Part shown: positions 51,279 through 59,954 of the stretch, piece by piece
Numbering within the stretch: position 1 is the stretch's first letter
Layout: each line of letters opens with the position of its first letter
NCBI GenBank assembly: GCA_002748285.1
Contig: PDSA01000028.1
Span: forward strand, 1-64,000
Reading direction: 5' to 3'
DNA: 64,000 bases
Source: Rhodobacterales bacterium
Lineage (GTDB): Bacteria > Pseudomonadota > Alphaproteobacteria > Rhodobacterales > Rhodobacteraceae
Notes under the pieces: generated by a model
Told to the model about the DNA's origin: nothing
What the model saw: only the letters and a program-made list of their open reading frames with translations
The model's database searches: none
Program-made: the position numbers and the translations under genes

Positions 51279-52638
51279 TTGGCTTCCAGACCTGTCGCAA
51301 GCTACGGGTCCGAAATATCAACAGTTGATCGAGTCCATCCGCGCTGCGATTGTATCGAAACAATTGCAGCCCGGTGAAAAACTACCCCCGGTGCGGGAAC
51401 TGGCTTGGCAGTTGCAGGTGACACCGGGAACCGTGGCGCGGGCCTATCGCACTCTGGTCGATCAGGCGGTGCTGAGCGCCGCGGTGGGGCGGGGGACGTA
51501 TGTGGCCGAGCCGGTCACGCCGCCCGCCTTGCCCGAAAACCCCGATATGGTCGATCTGTCCTCGCCGGTGCTGCCCGATATGGGACAAGACGCGCTAATC
51601 CGCAGCTGTTACGCACGCATGGCGCAGGAATCCGGCCATAACCTAACCGGATACCCCGGCCAAAACACCGAACAGGGCGCAAAGCAGGCAGTCTATAAAT
51701 GGCTGTCGGGTGCTGATCTGGGGCCGTATCAGGCCGATGACATCACCCTGACGCATGGGGCGCAGAACGCGATCATGATGGTGCTGCAAACCACGCTGCA
51801 AGACCCGGACCCGGTGATCCTGACCGAAGACCTCAGCTATGCCGGTTTCCGCAACGCCGCCCGGCTGTTGCGCGCGCGGATCGTTGGCTTGAAAATGGAC
51901 GAGGGCGGGATTGTGCCGCAGAGCTATGAGGACGCCTGCAAAGCCTATGGTCCGCAGGTTCTCTGCACCTCGCCGGGAGTCAACAACCCGACAACCTGCT
52001 CCACCGGCCTGCAACGCCGTCAGGACATCGCCGGGATCGCCCGCAAATATGGCGGCATTATTCTGGAGGATGACAGCTATTTTCTGGAAAGTGGCGGACT
52101 GCCCAGCTACCGGGCCTTGCTGCCGCAGCAATCCTATTATGTATCGTCTTTGTCCAAGCCGTTGACACCGTCCTTACGGGTGGGCTTTGCCCTTGGCCCG
52201 GTCGGGCAATGCCAAAAGCTGCAACGCACCGCCCGCTATAACCATTTTGGCTTGGCGCTCAGCGTCACCGATCTGGCCGAGCGGGTGCTGAATGCGCCCG
52301 AGCTGCCCCGGATCAGGGTCAGCCTGATCGCCCGGGTGAATGAATATCTGCGTATGGCAGTGAATGTGCTGGGTAGTTTTGATTTGAAATGGCGCGAAGG
52401 GGTGCCGTTTTTGTGGCTGAAACTGCCCCGGAACTGGCGGGCGTCGAATTTCTGTATGGCGGTGGAAAAACAGGGGGTGCGGCTGCGCTCGGCCGATGAC
52501 TTCGCGCTGCTGGATGGCCGGGCACCGCATGCGGTGCGCATCACCATTAATGGCCGCGTCCGGCTGGATGATTTCGAGGCTGCTTTGTTCAGGATCGAGA
52601 AATTGTTGCGTAATCCGCCGGATTCGATTGGGCTTTGA
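51268..52638 (+). CDS. MocR-type transcription regulator (GntR HTH fused to aminotransferase fold)
   Basis: A 456-residue protein. Residues about 10-75 are a GntR winged helix (IESIRAAIVSKQLQPGEKLP, then QLQVTPGTVARAYRTLVDQA), joined to a fold-type I PLP domain with TLTHGAQNAIMMVLQT, SPGVNNPTTCST and the PLP Lys297 in SSLSKPLTPSLRVGFALG. MocR regulators sense PLP-linked small molecules. The target here may be the divergent DUF1127 gene or a pathway elsewhere. Confidence 0.92.
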   Translation: MNTIWLPDLSQATGPKYQQLIESIRAAIVSKQLQPGEKLPPVRELAWQLQVTPGTVARAYRTLVDQAVLSAAVGRGTYVAEPVTPPALPENPDMVDLSSPVLPDMGQDALIRSCYARMAQESGHNLTGYPGQNTEQGAKQAVYKWLSGADLGPYQADDITLTHGAQNAIMMVLQTTLQDPDPVILTEDLSYAGFRNAARLLRARIVGLKMDEGGIVPQSYEDACKAYGPQVLCTSPGVNNPTTCSTGLQRRQDIAGIARKYGGIILEDDSYFLESGGLPSYRALLPQQSYYVSSLSKPLTPSLRVGFALGPVGQCQKLQRTARYNHFGLALSVTDLAERVLNAPELPRIRVSLIARVNEYLRMAVNVLGSFDLKWREGVPFLWLKLPRNWRASNFCMAVEKQGVRLRSADDFALLDGRAPHAVRITINGRVRLDDFEAALFRIEKLLRNPPDSIGL

Positions 52639-52704
52639 GTGGGGTAAAATAATACCTAATTTATAACGCACTGAAATATAACGATAAAACAGCGATAAAA
52701 CATC

Positions 52705-52732
52705 TTGACTGTGGCGTGAAACCCTATAGATA
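52705..52732 (+). promoter_or_regulatory. Probable rplM-rpsI promoter
   Basis: TTGACT and TAGATA with a 16-bp spacer, about 65 bp before the rplM start, in an AT-rich stretch after the MocR gene. Confidence 0.6.
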
Positions 52733-52748
52733 AGCCCAATCAATTCCT

Positions 52749-52773
52749 GCGGGCCTGTGATTTTGCGGCCCGC
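52749..52773 (+). promoter_or_regulatory. Hairpin in the rplM leader
   Basis: GCGGGCC and GGCCCGC pair around an 11-base loop, followed by CCTGTTTT, 25 bases before the rplM ATG. It may be a leader element for autoregulation by L13 or simply the terminator of the gene upstream. Confidence 0.45.
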
Positions 52774-52797
52774 CCTGTTTTATCTAGGATAAGAACA

Positions 52798-53265
52798 ATG
52801 AAAACCTTTTCTGCTACTCCGGCGGATATTGACAAGAAATGGATCATCATCGACGCCGAAGGCGTGGTGCTGGGCCGTCTGGCGTCAATCATCGCCATGC
52901 GCTTGCGCGGCAAGCACAAAGCCTCTTACACGCCCAGCATGGATATGGGCGATAATGTGATCGTGATCAATGCTGACAAGGTGCAGCTGACCGGCAAAAA
53001 ACGCAGTGAAAAGCTGTATTACTGGCACACCGGCCATCCCGGCGGCATCAAGCACCGCTCGGCCGGGCAAATTCTGGAGAGCGAATTTCCAGAGCGCCTG
53101 ATCACCAAAGCCGTCAAGCGCATGTTGCCGGGCAACCGTCTGTCGCGGGTGCAAATGACCAATTTGCGGGTTTATGCCGGGACCGAGCATCCGCATGAAG
53201 CGCAAAAGCCCGAAGTTCTGGACGTCAAAGCCATGAACGCCAAAAACACACGGAGCCAGTCATGA
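52798..53265 (+). CDS. rplM: 50S ribosomal protein L13
   Basis: A 155-residue protein of the large ribosomal subunit with [43 protein letters not shown] and [24 protein letters not shown]. Slightly longer than the E. coli protein (142) through its C-terminal tail. It overlaps rpsI by 4 bases. Confidence 0.98.
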   Translation: MKTFSATPADIDKKWIIIDAEGVVLGRLASIIAMRLRGKHKASYTPSMDMGDNVIVINADKVQLTGKKRSEKLYYWHTGHPGGIKHRSAGQILESEFPERLITKAVKRMLPGNRLSRVQMTNLRVYAGTEHPHEAQKPEVLDVKAMNAKNTRSQS

Positions 53266-53747
53266 CCGAAGAAATCAAAACACTTGATGGCCTGAACGAG
53301 GTTGTTTCCGGCACCGAAGTCGAGGAAACCGCCGTGCTGCGTGAGCCCGTGCGTGACGAATTTGGTCGCTCTTATGCCACCGGCAAACGCAAGGATGCGG
53401 TGGCGCGGGTCTGGATCAAACCGGGTTCCGGCAAGGTGACCGTGAATGGTCAGGATATGGACAAGTATTTTGCCCGTCCGGTGCTGCAAATGATCCTGCG
53501 TCAGCCCTTTACCGTGGCTGGTGTTGAAGGCGAATTTGACGTGATGGCCACAGTCAAAGGCGGCGGTCTGTCCGGTCAGGCCGGTGCGGTCAAGCACGGG
53601 ATTTCCAAGGCGCTGCAGGTTTACGAACCTTCGCTGCGTGGCGCGCTGAAAGCCGCTGGCTTCCTGACCCGCGATGCCCGCGTTGTTGAGCGTAAGAAAT
53701 ACGGTCGCCGCAAAGCGCGTCGGAGCTTCCAGTTCTCCAAGCGTTAA
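53262..53747 (+). CDS. rpsI: 30S ribosomal protein S9
   Basis: A 161-residue protein with an acidic N-terminal extension (about 1-35) typical of alphaproteobacteria, then [26 protein letters not shown] and the C-terminus [23 protein letters not shown] whose last Arg reaches the P-site tRNA. Confidence 0.98.
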   Translation: MTEEIKTLDGLNEVVSGTEVEETAVLREPVRDEFGRSYATGKRKDAVARVWIKPGSGKVTVNGQDMDKYFARPVLQMILRQPFTVAGVEGEFDVMATVKGGGLSGQAGAVKHGISKALQVYEPSLRGALKAAGFLTRDARVVERKKYGRRKARRSFQFSKR

Positions 53748-53770
53748 GCTGGTTACAACAAGATTACGAA

Positions 53771-53798
53771 AAAGGCAGGGGCTTCCCTGCCTTTTTTT
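53771..53798 (+). terminator. Terminator of the rplM-rpsI operon
   Basis: GGCAGGG-GCTT-CCCTGCC followed by seven T, 24 bases after the rpsI stop. The next 200 bp to metA hold a GC-rich foldable block at 53870-53920 (CCCGGC-ACC-GCCGGG at its core) and no gene. Confidence 0.92.
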
Positions 53799-54009
53799 GT
53801 TTTTATGGTTTAGGAACAGTGGGTTGTGATGGAAACCTCAATCAGAATGCGTCTTAAAGAGAAGGTTCTCACTTTCCTGCCCGGCACCGCCGGGCTGCGC
53901 CTACCCAGGCAGGGCGCTGCTCTTTGCCTTGAGGTTGGAGCCTTAAGAGCTTCAACATGAGTTAAGACCCTTATCTATCTGATATATAGGGATTTATCCG
54001 TATGACGTG

Positions 54010-54948
54010 TCACCCCCGTAAATCGGTGATTTGCGAGCCGATCAGATCGCTATCAAATGGCGTGGTCTGGTAGATTTCGCTGATCCAGTTGGTATAGAGC
54101 AAATGCCCATGGCTGCGCCACCGGTTCACCGGCGGTTGGCTGGCATCGTCATTCGGGTAGTAATTCTGCGGCACGTTGATCGGCTTACCCGCAGCAACAT
54201 CGCGATCATATTCGCCCTTCAACGTGGCCGTATCATATTCAAAATGGTTGAAAATATACAGCGCCCGATGGGCGTCATCCTGCACCAGACAGGGGCCGAC
54301 TTCATCACTGCCCAGCAAGGTTTCCAGCCCCGCCACCCGGTCGATTTCGTCCTGACGCATTTCGGTCCAGCGCGACACCGGAATCACGCACACATCTGAA
54401 AACCCACGTAAAAACGGCGAAGTCGGCTTCAAATTCTGATGGCGAAAACACCCAAATGCCTTATGGTCCAGCAGATGCTTTTGCACCCCGTGGAAATGGT
54501 TGATCATCGCCATCCCGCCCCAGCACACGCCAAACGTGGCGTGGACATTGCTCTGGGTCCAGTCAAAAATCTGGCGCAGCTCATCCCAATAGGTGACATC
54601 CTCAAAGGCCAGATGCTCAATCGGGGCGCCGGTGATGATCAGCCCGTCAAATTTCTGATCCCGGACCTCTTTGAACGGCAGGTAAAACTCACCCATATGC
54701 GAGGCAGAAGTGGTCTTGCTTTTATGTTCCGACATGCGGATCAGGGTCAGCTCCAACTGCAACGGCGTGGCCCCGATCAGCCGGGCGAACTGGGTTTCGG
54801 TCTGGATTTTCTGCGGCATCAAATTCAGCAGCCCGATTTTCAGCGGCCGGATATCCTGACGATCCGCATGGCTGTGGGTCATCAGCATCACGCCTTCATC
54901 GGACAGCGTTTTGAAAGCGGGCAGGTTAGAGGGTAGTCTGATCGGCAT
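54010..54948 (-). CDS. metA: Homoserine O-acyltransferase
   Basis: MetA activates homoserine for methionine synthesis. The 312-residue chain has the catalytic Cys142 (GVCWGGMAM), His235 and Glu237 (FNHFEYD), at the same numbers as in E. coli MetA. Whether it uses acetyl-CoA (usual outside enteric bacteria) or succinyl-CoA cannot be fixed by eye. It starts 2 bp after the stop of the ATPase gene, so the two are co-transcribed; a SAM riboswitch is not seen directly before it. Confidence 0.95.
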   Translation of the reverse strand: MPIRLPSNLPAFKTLSDEGVMLMTHSHADRQDIRPLKIGLLNLMPQKIQTETQFARLIGATPLQLELTLIRMSEHKSKTTSASHMGEFYLPFKEVRDQKFDGLIITGAPIEHLAFEDVTYWDELRQIFDWTQSNVHATFGVCWGGMAMINHFHGVQKHLLDHKAFGCFRHQNLKPTSPFLRGFSDVCVIPVSRWTEMRQDEIDRVAGLETLLGSDEVGPCLVQDDAHRALYIFNHFEYDTATLKGEYDRDVAAGKPINVPQNYYPNDDASQPPVNRWRSHGHLLYTNWISEIYQTTPFDSDLIGSQITDLRG

Positions 54949-54950
54949 GG

Positions 54951-55820
54951 CTAGTCCTGATGTTTTTGTGAAATTGCTTGCGAAATCAAGGCGTTGAACT
55001 GCGTTGCTGATGTGATTTTGGCCACATCGGCGGCGGCAATCGTCACCCCCCAGCGATCAGCCATCGCCTGATAGCGCGGCTGGCGGTGATCCAGCGCCTG
55101 AGCATAGCCCCAGCGGATAAACGCATCCGGGTCAACATGCTCGGGCGCTTGCCCGGTTTCCCTCAGATAACGCGCCCACATATCGCGCATGATGCCCTCG
55201 GGGTAATACATCGGCTTGGGGTTTTTATCAAAGCGCTGTTTCAGCTGCTCGGTATGCTCGGCCGAGCCCTTGATCCACACCAGCAGCAAATGCTCAGACA
55301 TATGGCGCAGCACCGGGTCATTGTCATCAAACGGGTCCACCACTTCGCAGATCGAGCCCCCGGTATCGCAGATGAAATGCGGATAGTCGTAAATATCCCC
55401 GGCCCGCTTAATGAAAGTGCCGCTCTCCAGCAGGGCGCTAATTTCCGCATCGCGGTGCTGGGCCTGACGGCGCATATATTCGTCAAAGCTCAGCCCGCCC
55501 TTGGCCGGATCGCCGGGTTTGCCCAGATAGGTTGACAGCGGGGTGAGGTTTTCAAACCGGATGTTTGAGGAAATATCAATGCTGTCACTGCGCAGCAGCT
55601 GGGCCAGAAACGGGTTCTTGATCGCTTCGCGTTTGAAATTATCGACGATAAATTCGCCCATATAGCGGGTGCCGATGCGGTAATCGACGCTATAGTGAAA
55701 CCACTCGCCGGTGGCGCGTAGCATATTGGCCAGATAGGTCTTGCCCAGCCCCGACATGCCAAACAGGGCGATGCGTTTATGGGGGGCGTTCTCCCATTGG
55801 GCGGCGGAGGTGTAGATCAT
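54951..55820 (-). CDS. P-loop ATPase co-transcribed with metA, unknown role
   Basis: A 289-residue protein with a Walker A motif near the N-terminus ([17 protein letters not shown]) and later [24 protein letters not shown], a possible Walker B. It resembles uncharacterised Rhodobacterales ATPases. The start at 55820 is preferred because it puts the P-loop at the usual distance; the frame is open to 56024. The link with metA could be regulatory or chance. Confidence 0.8.
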   Translation of the reverse strand: MIYTSAAQWENAPHKRIALFGMSGLGKTYLANMLRATGEWFHYSVDYRIGTRYMGEFIVDNFKREAIKNPFLAQLLRSDSIDISSNIRFENLTPLSTYLGKPGDPAKGGLSFDEYMRRQAQHRDAEISALLESGTFIKRAGDIYDYPHFICDTGGSICEVVDPFDDNDPVLRHMSEHLLLVWIKGSAEHTEQLKQRFDKNPKPMYYPEGIMRDMWARYLRETGQAPEHVDPDAFIRWGYAQALDHRQPRYQAMADRWGVTIAAADVAKITSATQFNALISQAISQKHQD

Positions 55821-55877
55821 CGTGCAAGCCTTTGATTGTTCATGCCTTTGGTAGCCAGTGCGCCACGCCGGGTCAAA

Positions 55878-55906
55878 CAAAAAGCCCCGCCGGATCGGGG
55901 CGGGGC
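55878..55906 (-). terminator. Terminator of the FadL-type gene
   Basis: Read on the minus strand, GCCCCGCC pairs with GGCGGGGC around CCGATCC, followed by TTTTTG; 24 bases after the stop of the porin gene. Confidence 0.88.
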
Positions 55907-55929
55907 GGTTGTGTTTTTCGCAAACGGGC

Positions 55930-57051
55930 TCAGAAATGATAGCCGATCTTGAGCCCAGCCGCGACGGCGTGGTTGTTGGTAAAGTCTGACGCCGGCAAGC
56001 CGCCGGCCAGCGTGGTCTGGGCATCGCCCAGATGTATATATTTCACGCCGGCGCTGATTTTCACATTACCCTTTTTATAAGAGCCCCCCAGCCCAATGGA
56101 CCAGTTGCCATCCACCGGCCCCAGATTGGCCGAGAACCCGCCATTGGATTTCTCATAGCCCAGCGTCACCGCCCCGGACCAGTTTTCATTGAATTTGCGC
56201 CCAAGGCCCAGATTATAGGTCACCGTGTCATCGGCATAAGACACGATCGGAATCCCGGTCGCGATCACATATTGCTGGGGCGACAGATCGAATTTCGACC
56301 AGCCCACCCAACGGATCGAGCCAAACAGCAGCGTGTCTTTGGCGATGCCACTTTGGAACTCCAGATTGACCGATTCCGGGGTGTAAAAGGATTCGGGCGT
56401 GATGGTTGTGCCCATCGCTACCGTGGTTTCTGTGGCCTGCACCGTATGGTCGATTTGCGAATTATAGGTCAGCGCCACCCGCAGCGCGATTTCGGGTTTT
56501 TCATAGGCCACGCCCAGAACATGGCCCAGCCCGGAATCCTTGCTGGTGACAATACCGTAATTGCTGACAATCGGCACCCGTGCGGTGGCATCCATGGTCT
56601 GATAGCGCAGCCCGCCAAAGATGCTGAAATTGGACGGCGTGGTGTATTTCAGCAAGCCGGTCAGCGAGTGGATGTTCAGATCGGCCTGTGCGCCGCGGTT
56701 GAAATAGGTGGTGCCGGCCGGATAATGAATATCTGCGCCAAAGGGCATCTCATAGATCAGCGCGGCCGAGAGGCGCTCATTGAACTGGTGTTTATAAGAC
56801 AGCCCCATCTGGCTGTGGCTTTCGGCCATATTGCCCGAGTCCTGCCCCGGCGTGGGTTGCGCCGGATTGGGCACCGTGCCGGCCCCGGTGCCGCTGACGT
56901 TGGGCGAGACACTGGTAAAGCTCAGTTCGGCATAGTTGCCCGGCTCGAACAGCACCATCGCCGATTGGGTCGAACGTTCGTTCCCTCCGGCCAGTGCGGT
57001 GCTGGCGCTCAGTGCAAGGCACAGCGCGATTGGATATGTCAGATGTTTCAT
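55930..57051 (-). CDS. OmpP1/FadL-family outer membrane protein
   Basis: A 373-residue beta-barrel protein with a signal peptide (MKHLTYPIALCLALSASTALA) and alternating strand patterns to the terminal aromatic residue (LKIGYHF), the typical outer-membrane end. FadL proteins import long-chain fatty acids or other hydrophobic compounds. The region near the beta-oxidation-like genes is consistent with that. Confidence 0.9.
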   Translation of the reverse strand: MKHLTYPIALCLALSASTALAGGNERSTQSAMVLFEPGNYAELSFTSVSPNVSGTGAGTVPNPAQPTPGQDSGNMAESHSQMGLSYKHQFNERLSAALIYEMPFGADIHYPAGTTYFNRGAQADLNIHSLTGLLKYTTPSNFSIFGGLRYQTMDATARVPIVSNYGIVTSKDSGLGHVLGVAYEKPEIALRVALTYNSQIDHTVQATETTVAMGTTITPESFYTPESVNLEFQSGIAKDTLLFGSIRWVGWSKFDLSPQQYVIATGIPIVSYADDTVTYNLGLGRKFNENWSGAVTLGYEKSNGGFSANLGPVDGNWSIGLGGSYKKGNVKISAGVKYIHLGDAQTTLAGGLPASDFTNNHAVAAGLKIGYHF

Positions 57052-57130
57052 GTTGGACTTCCCCGTCTTTTTTGTTTTTTACAAGGCTACACAGCGAATT
57101 GCGGCGCAGTCAATCCATGAAGTGCCCCCC

Positions 57131-58015
57131 TCAGGGCGCAGAACGGCGCAAATTCAGGCTGTTTGCGGTAAAAATCACCGCCGCGCCCAGCAGGGTGAAC
57201 AGATCCAGCGGCTCGTCATAAAACAGCATTCCGACAATGGCGATCAGCGGCAGGCGGGCAAAATCAAACGGCATTACCGTGCTGGCGGGCGCAATCGACA
57301 GCGCTTTGGTCAGGCAGAAATGCGAGCTGAGCCCGGCAATGCCGATCAGCCCCAGCCAAGGCCAGATGGCGGGGGCGGGCAGGGCGATATGCCCATCCGC
57401 CGCTGCCAGGATCAGCGCAAACAGGGCTTGCAGCAGCACCAGCCAGAACAGGATGCAGGTCAGGCTGGCCTTGGTGGTCAGCTGCTTGGTGAAAATCGCC
57501 GTGGCAGCAAAGCCAATGGCCGAGGCCGCAGCGGCGAGGATGCCGATATTCAGCGTGCTGGCGCCGGGCCGGGCGATGATCAGGATGCCGACAAAGCCCA
57601 ACAGCCCGGCAAGCACGCGGCGCGGGGTCAGCCTTTCACCCAGCAAAAGCGGTGACAGCGCAATGACCCAGAGCGGCGAGGTGAATTCAAAGGCAAAGAC
57701 CTGTGCCAGCGGGATAATGGTAATGGCGAAATACCACATGGTCTGGCCGCTGAAATGAAAGACATTGCGCAGCACATGCAGTTTGAAATGCTGCCGGTTG
57801 ATCTGGTTCAGGGTTCCGGCCAGTCCCGCCACCAGCAGCACAATCACAATACCGATCAGGGAACGGTAGAGCAGCAGCTCGATGGTGGGCAGGCTGCGCC
57901 CGGCCTCCCGTCCGGCCACGGCCATCGAGGAAAACGACAGGATCGCGCCCAGCATCCACAGCCCGGCTTGTCGGGTTGGGTTTGTGGGGTAGAGGCTGCG
58001 GGGAGGGGTGGACAT
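57131..58015 (-). CDS. EamA/DMT-family transporter
   Basis: A 294-residue inner-membrane protein with about ten hydrophobic helices in two repeats (for example AILSFSSMAVAGREAG, then PLWVIALSPLLLGERLTPRR and PLIAIVGMLFYDEPLDLFTLLG in the second half), the EamA hallmark. Substrate unknown. Upstream in-frame codons to 58210 do not look coding. Confidence 0.88.
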   Translation of the reverse strand: MSTPPRSLYPTNPTRQAGLWMLGAILSFSSMAVAGREAGRSLPTIELLLYRSLIGIVIVLLVAGLAGTLNQINRQHFKLHVLRNVFHFSGQTMWYFAITIIPLAQVFAFEFTSPLWVIALSPLLLGERLTPRRVLAGLLGFVGILIIARPGASTLNIGILAAAASAIGFAATAIFTKQLTTKASLTCILFWLVLLQALFALILAAADGHIALPAPAIWPWLGLIGIAGLSSHFCLTKALSIAPASTVMPFDFARLPLIAIVGMLFYDEPLDLFTLLGAAVIFTANSLNLRRSAP

Positions 58016-58254
58016 TGCAGCAGTGTTATCTATCGGACGGGCGTTGGGCAATGTCTGGGCGGATATGGCGGGCGGGTGGCGCATTATTGCCACGGACAAG
58101 ACCTCTGTATCGCTCCCTATGAGGCAAAAATGCCGGGCTGCGCAGTGAAGGGGGGCGCACCCATTCACAGGGGTTTTTGCTCCTGAGCGCTCAGCCCCCT
58201 CACACCCCATATTTGCAAGGTTATTGACCCGAATCGCCGTTGGCTCTAGTTAAC

Positions 58255-58268
58255 TGAACAACCGTTCA
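58255..58268. promoter_or_regulatory. Palindrome upstream of ivd, candidate operator
   Basis: TGAAC-AACC-GTTCA, a perfect 5-4-5 inverted repeat 22 bp before the ivd start codon. Size and symmetry suit a TetR-type regulator of leucine catabolism. Confidence 0.5.
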
Positions 58269-58290
58269 ATAAAATTAGCCGGAGCAAGCC

Positions 58291-59454
58291 ATGTTTAATG
58301 CCGTAATGAATTTCGATCTGGGAGAAGACGTCAACGCCCTGCGCGATATGGTGCGCCGCTGGGTTCAGGACCGCATTCAACCGATCGCCGCCGAGGTCGA
58401 CCAGACCAATGAATTCCCCAATGAGCTTTGGCGCGAAATGGGCGAGCTGGGCCTGCTGGGGGTCACGGTCAGCGAAGAATATGGCGGGGCCGATATGTCT
58501 TATCTGGCGCATGTGGTGGTGATCGAAGAAATCGCCCGCGCTTCGGCCAGCATCAGCCTGTCTTATGGTGCGCATTCCAATCTGTGCGTCAACCAGATCA
58601 AACGCAACGCCACCGAAGAGCAAAAGCAGAAATACCTGCCCAAGCTGATCACCGGTGAGCATGTTGGCGCTTTGGCGATGTCCGAGGCCGGGGCGGGCTC
58701 GGATGTGGTAGGCATGAAGCTGAAGGCGGAAAAGAAAAACGGCTATTATTTGCTGAACGGCACCAAATTCTGGATCACCAACGGCCCGGATGCCCACACG
58801 GTTGTTGTCTATGCCAAAACCGATATGGAGGCCGGCCCGCGTGGCATCACCGCCTTTATCGTGGAAACCGACACGCCCGGCTTTTCGACCAGCCCGCATT
58901 TTGACAAGCTGGGTATGCGCGGCTCCAACACGGCCGAGCTGATTTTCGACAATGTTGAAGTGCCGTTTGAAAACGTGCTGGGCGAAGAGGGGCGCGGCGT
59001 GGCTGTGCTGATGTCTGGTCTTGATTTTGAACGGGTGGTGCTGTCGGGCATTGGCACTGGCATCATGGCCGGCTGTATGGATGAGGTCATGCCTTACATC
59101 GCCGAGCGCAAGCAGTTTGGCAAACCGATCGGGGAATTCCAGCTGATGCAGGCCAAGGTGGCGGATATGTATACGGCGATGAACTCGGCCCGGGCTTATA
59201 CCTATGAAGTGGCCAAAGCCTGTGATCGCGGCGAAGTCACGCGTCAGGATGCGGCCGCCTGTGTGCTGTATGCTTCCGAGCAAGCCATGGTGCAGGCGCA
59301 TCAGGCGGTTCAGGCGATGGGCGGCACCGGCTATATGAATGAAAGCACCGTCAGCCGTCTGATGCGCGATGCCAAGCTGATGGAAATCGGCGCCGGCACC
59401 AGCGAGATCCGCCGGATGCTGATCGGTCGCGAGCTGATGGGTGCGATGAAGTGA
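58291..59454 (+). CDS. ivd: Isovaleryl-CoA dehydrogenase
   Basis: An FAD enzyme of leucine breakdown, isovaleryl-CoA to 3-methylcrotonyl-CoA. The 387-residue chain has acyl-CoA dehydrogenase signatures (ALAMSEAGAGSDVVGMKLKA and the C-terminal GGTGYMNESTVSRLMRDAKLMEIGAGTSEI). The catalytic Glu247 lies in LDFERVVL, the position special to isovaleryl-CoA dehydrogenases. The following carboxylase genes support the assignment. Confidence 0.93.
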   Translation: MFNAVMNFDLGEDVNALRDMVRRWVQDRIQPIAAEVDQTNEFPNELWREMGELGLLGVTVSEEYGGADMSYLAHVVVIEEIARASASISLSYGAHSNLCVNQIKRNATEEQKQKYLPKLITGEHVGALAMSEAGAGSDVVGMKLKAEKKNGYYLLNGTKFWITNGPDAHTVVVYAKTDMEAGPRGITAFIVETDTPGFSTSPHFDKLGMRGSNTAELIFDNVEVPFENVLGEEGRGVAVLMSGLDFERVVLSGIGTGIMAGCMDEVMPYIAERKQFGKPIGEFQLMQAKVADMYTAMNSARAYTYEVAKACDRGEVTRQDAAACVLYASEQAMVQAHQAVQAMGGTGYMNESTVSRLMRDAKLMEIGAGTSEIRRMLIGRELMGAMK

Positions 59455-59954
59455 GGGCACTGGCCTGTCTAGCTTTTCTGGCCACGCCGGCCGTTGCCGA
59501 GGATGACCTGCTGGTCAGATACCGTGGCGCTATCGACGCTTGCTATCAGCAGGCGTCGGAGTCTCAGGCGGTGCTGGCTTGTCAGAGCCGACTGGCCGCG
59601 CCCTGTATGGAGCAGGAGCCGGATGGCAGTTCGACCCATGGCATGGTCGCCTGTATCCATGCCGAAACCCTGTTTTGGGACGAAAAGCTGAACGCGGAAT
59701 ACCGTGTGACCATGCGCATGATGCGCGAACAGGACAGCGCGGATCGCGCCGCAAGGCCCGAGCTGGCACAACGCGAAGAGCGGCTGCGTGCGGCGCAACG
59801 GGCTTGGCTCACCTATCGTGATGCCAGCTGCGCTTTTGATGATATTCTCTGGGGGGAAGGTTCGATGCGCAAGATCGCGAAGGTGAGTTGCCTGTCGTCG
59901 ATGACCGCAGGACGGACCGTAGACCTCATTTCTATTCGGGAGACATTCCAATGA
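59451..59954 (+). CDS. LprI-like (DUF1311) exported protein within the leucine operon
   Basis: A 167-residue protein with a GTG start overlapping the ivd stop by 4 bases, a signal peptide ([14 protein letters not shown]) and several Cys. The segment [12 protein letters not shown]...[22 protein letters not shown] fits the DUF1311/LprI family, one member of which inhibits lysozyme. Its tight overlap with both neighbours places it in the same mRNA, although its cell-envelope role has no clear link to leucine degradation. Confidence 0.82.
   Translation: MRALACLAFLATPAVAEDDLLVRYRGAIDACYQQASESQAVLACQSRLAAPCMEQEPDGSSTHGMVACIHAETLFWDEKLNAEYRVTMRMMREQDSADRAARPELAQREERLRAAQRAWLTYRDASCAFDDILWGEGSMRKIAKVSCLSSMTAGRTVDLISIRETFQ

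Noticed and set aside
54949..55877. SAM riboswitch before metA.
   Set aside because: metA starts two bases after another gene, leaving no room, and I found no riboswitch-like fold in the short gap before the ATPase gene.
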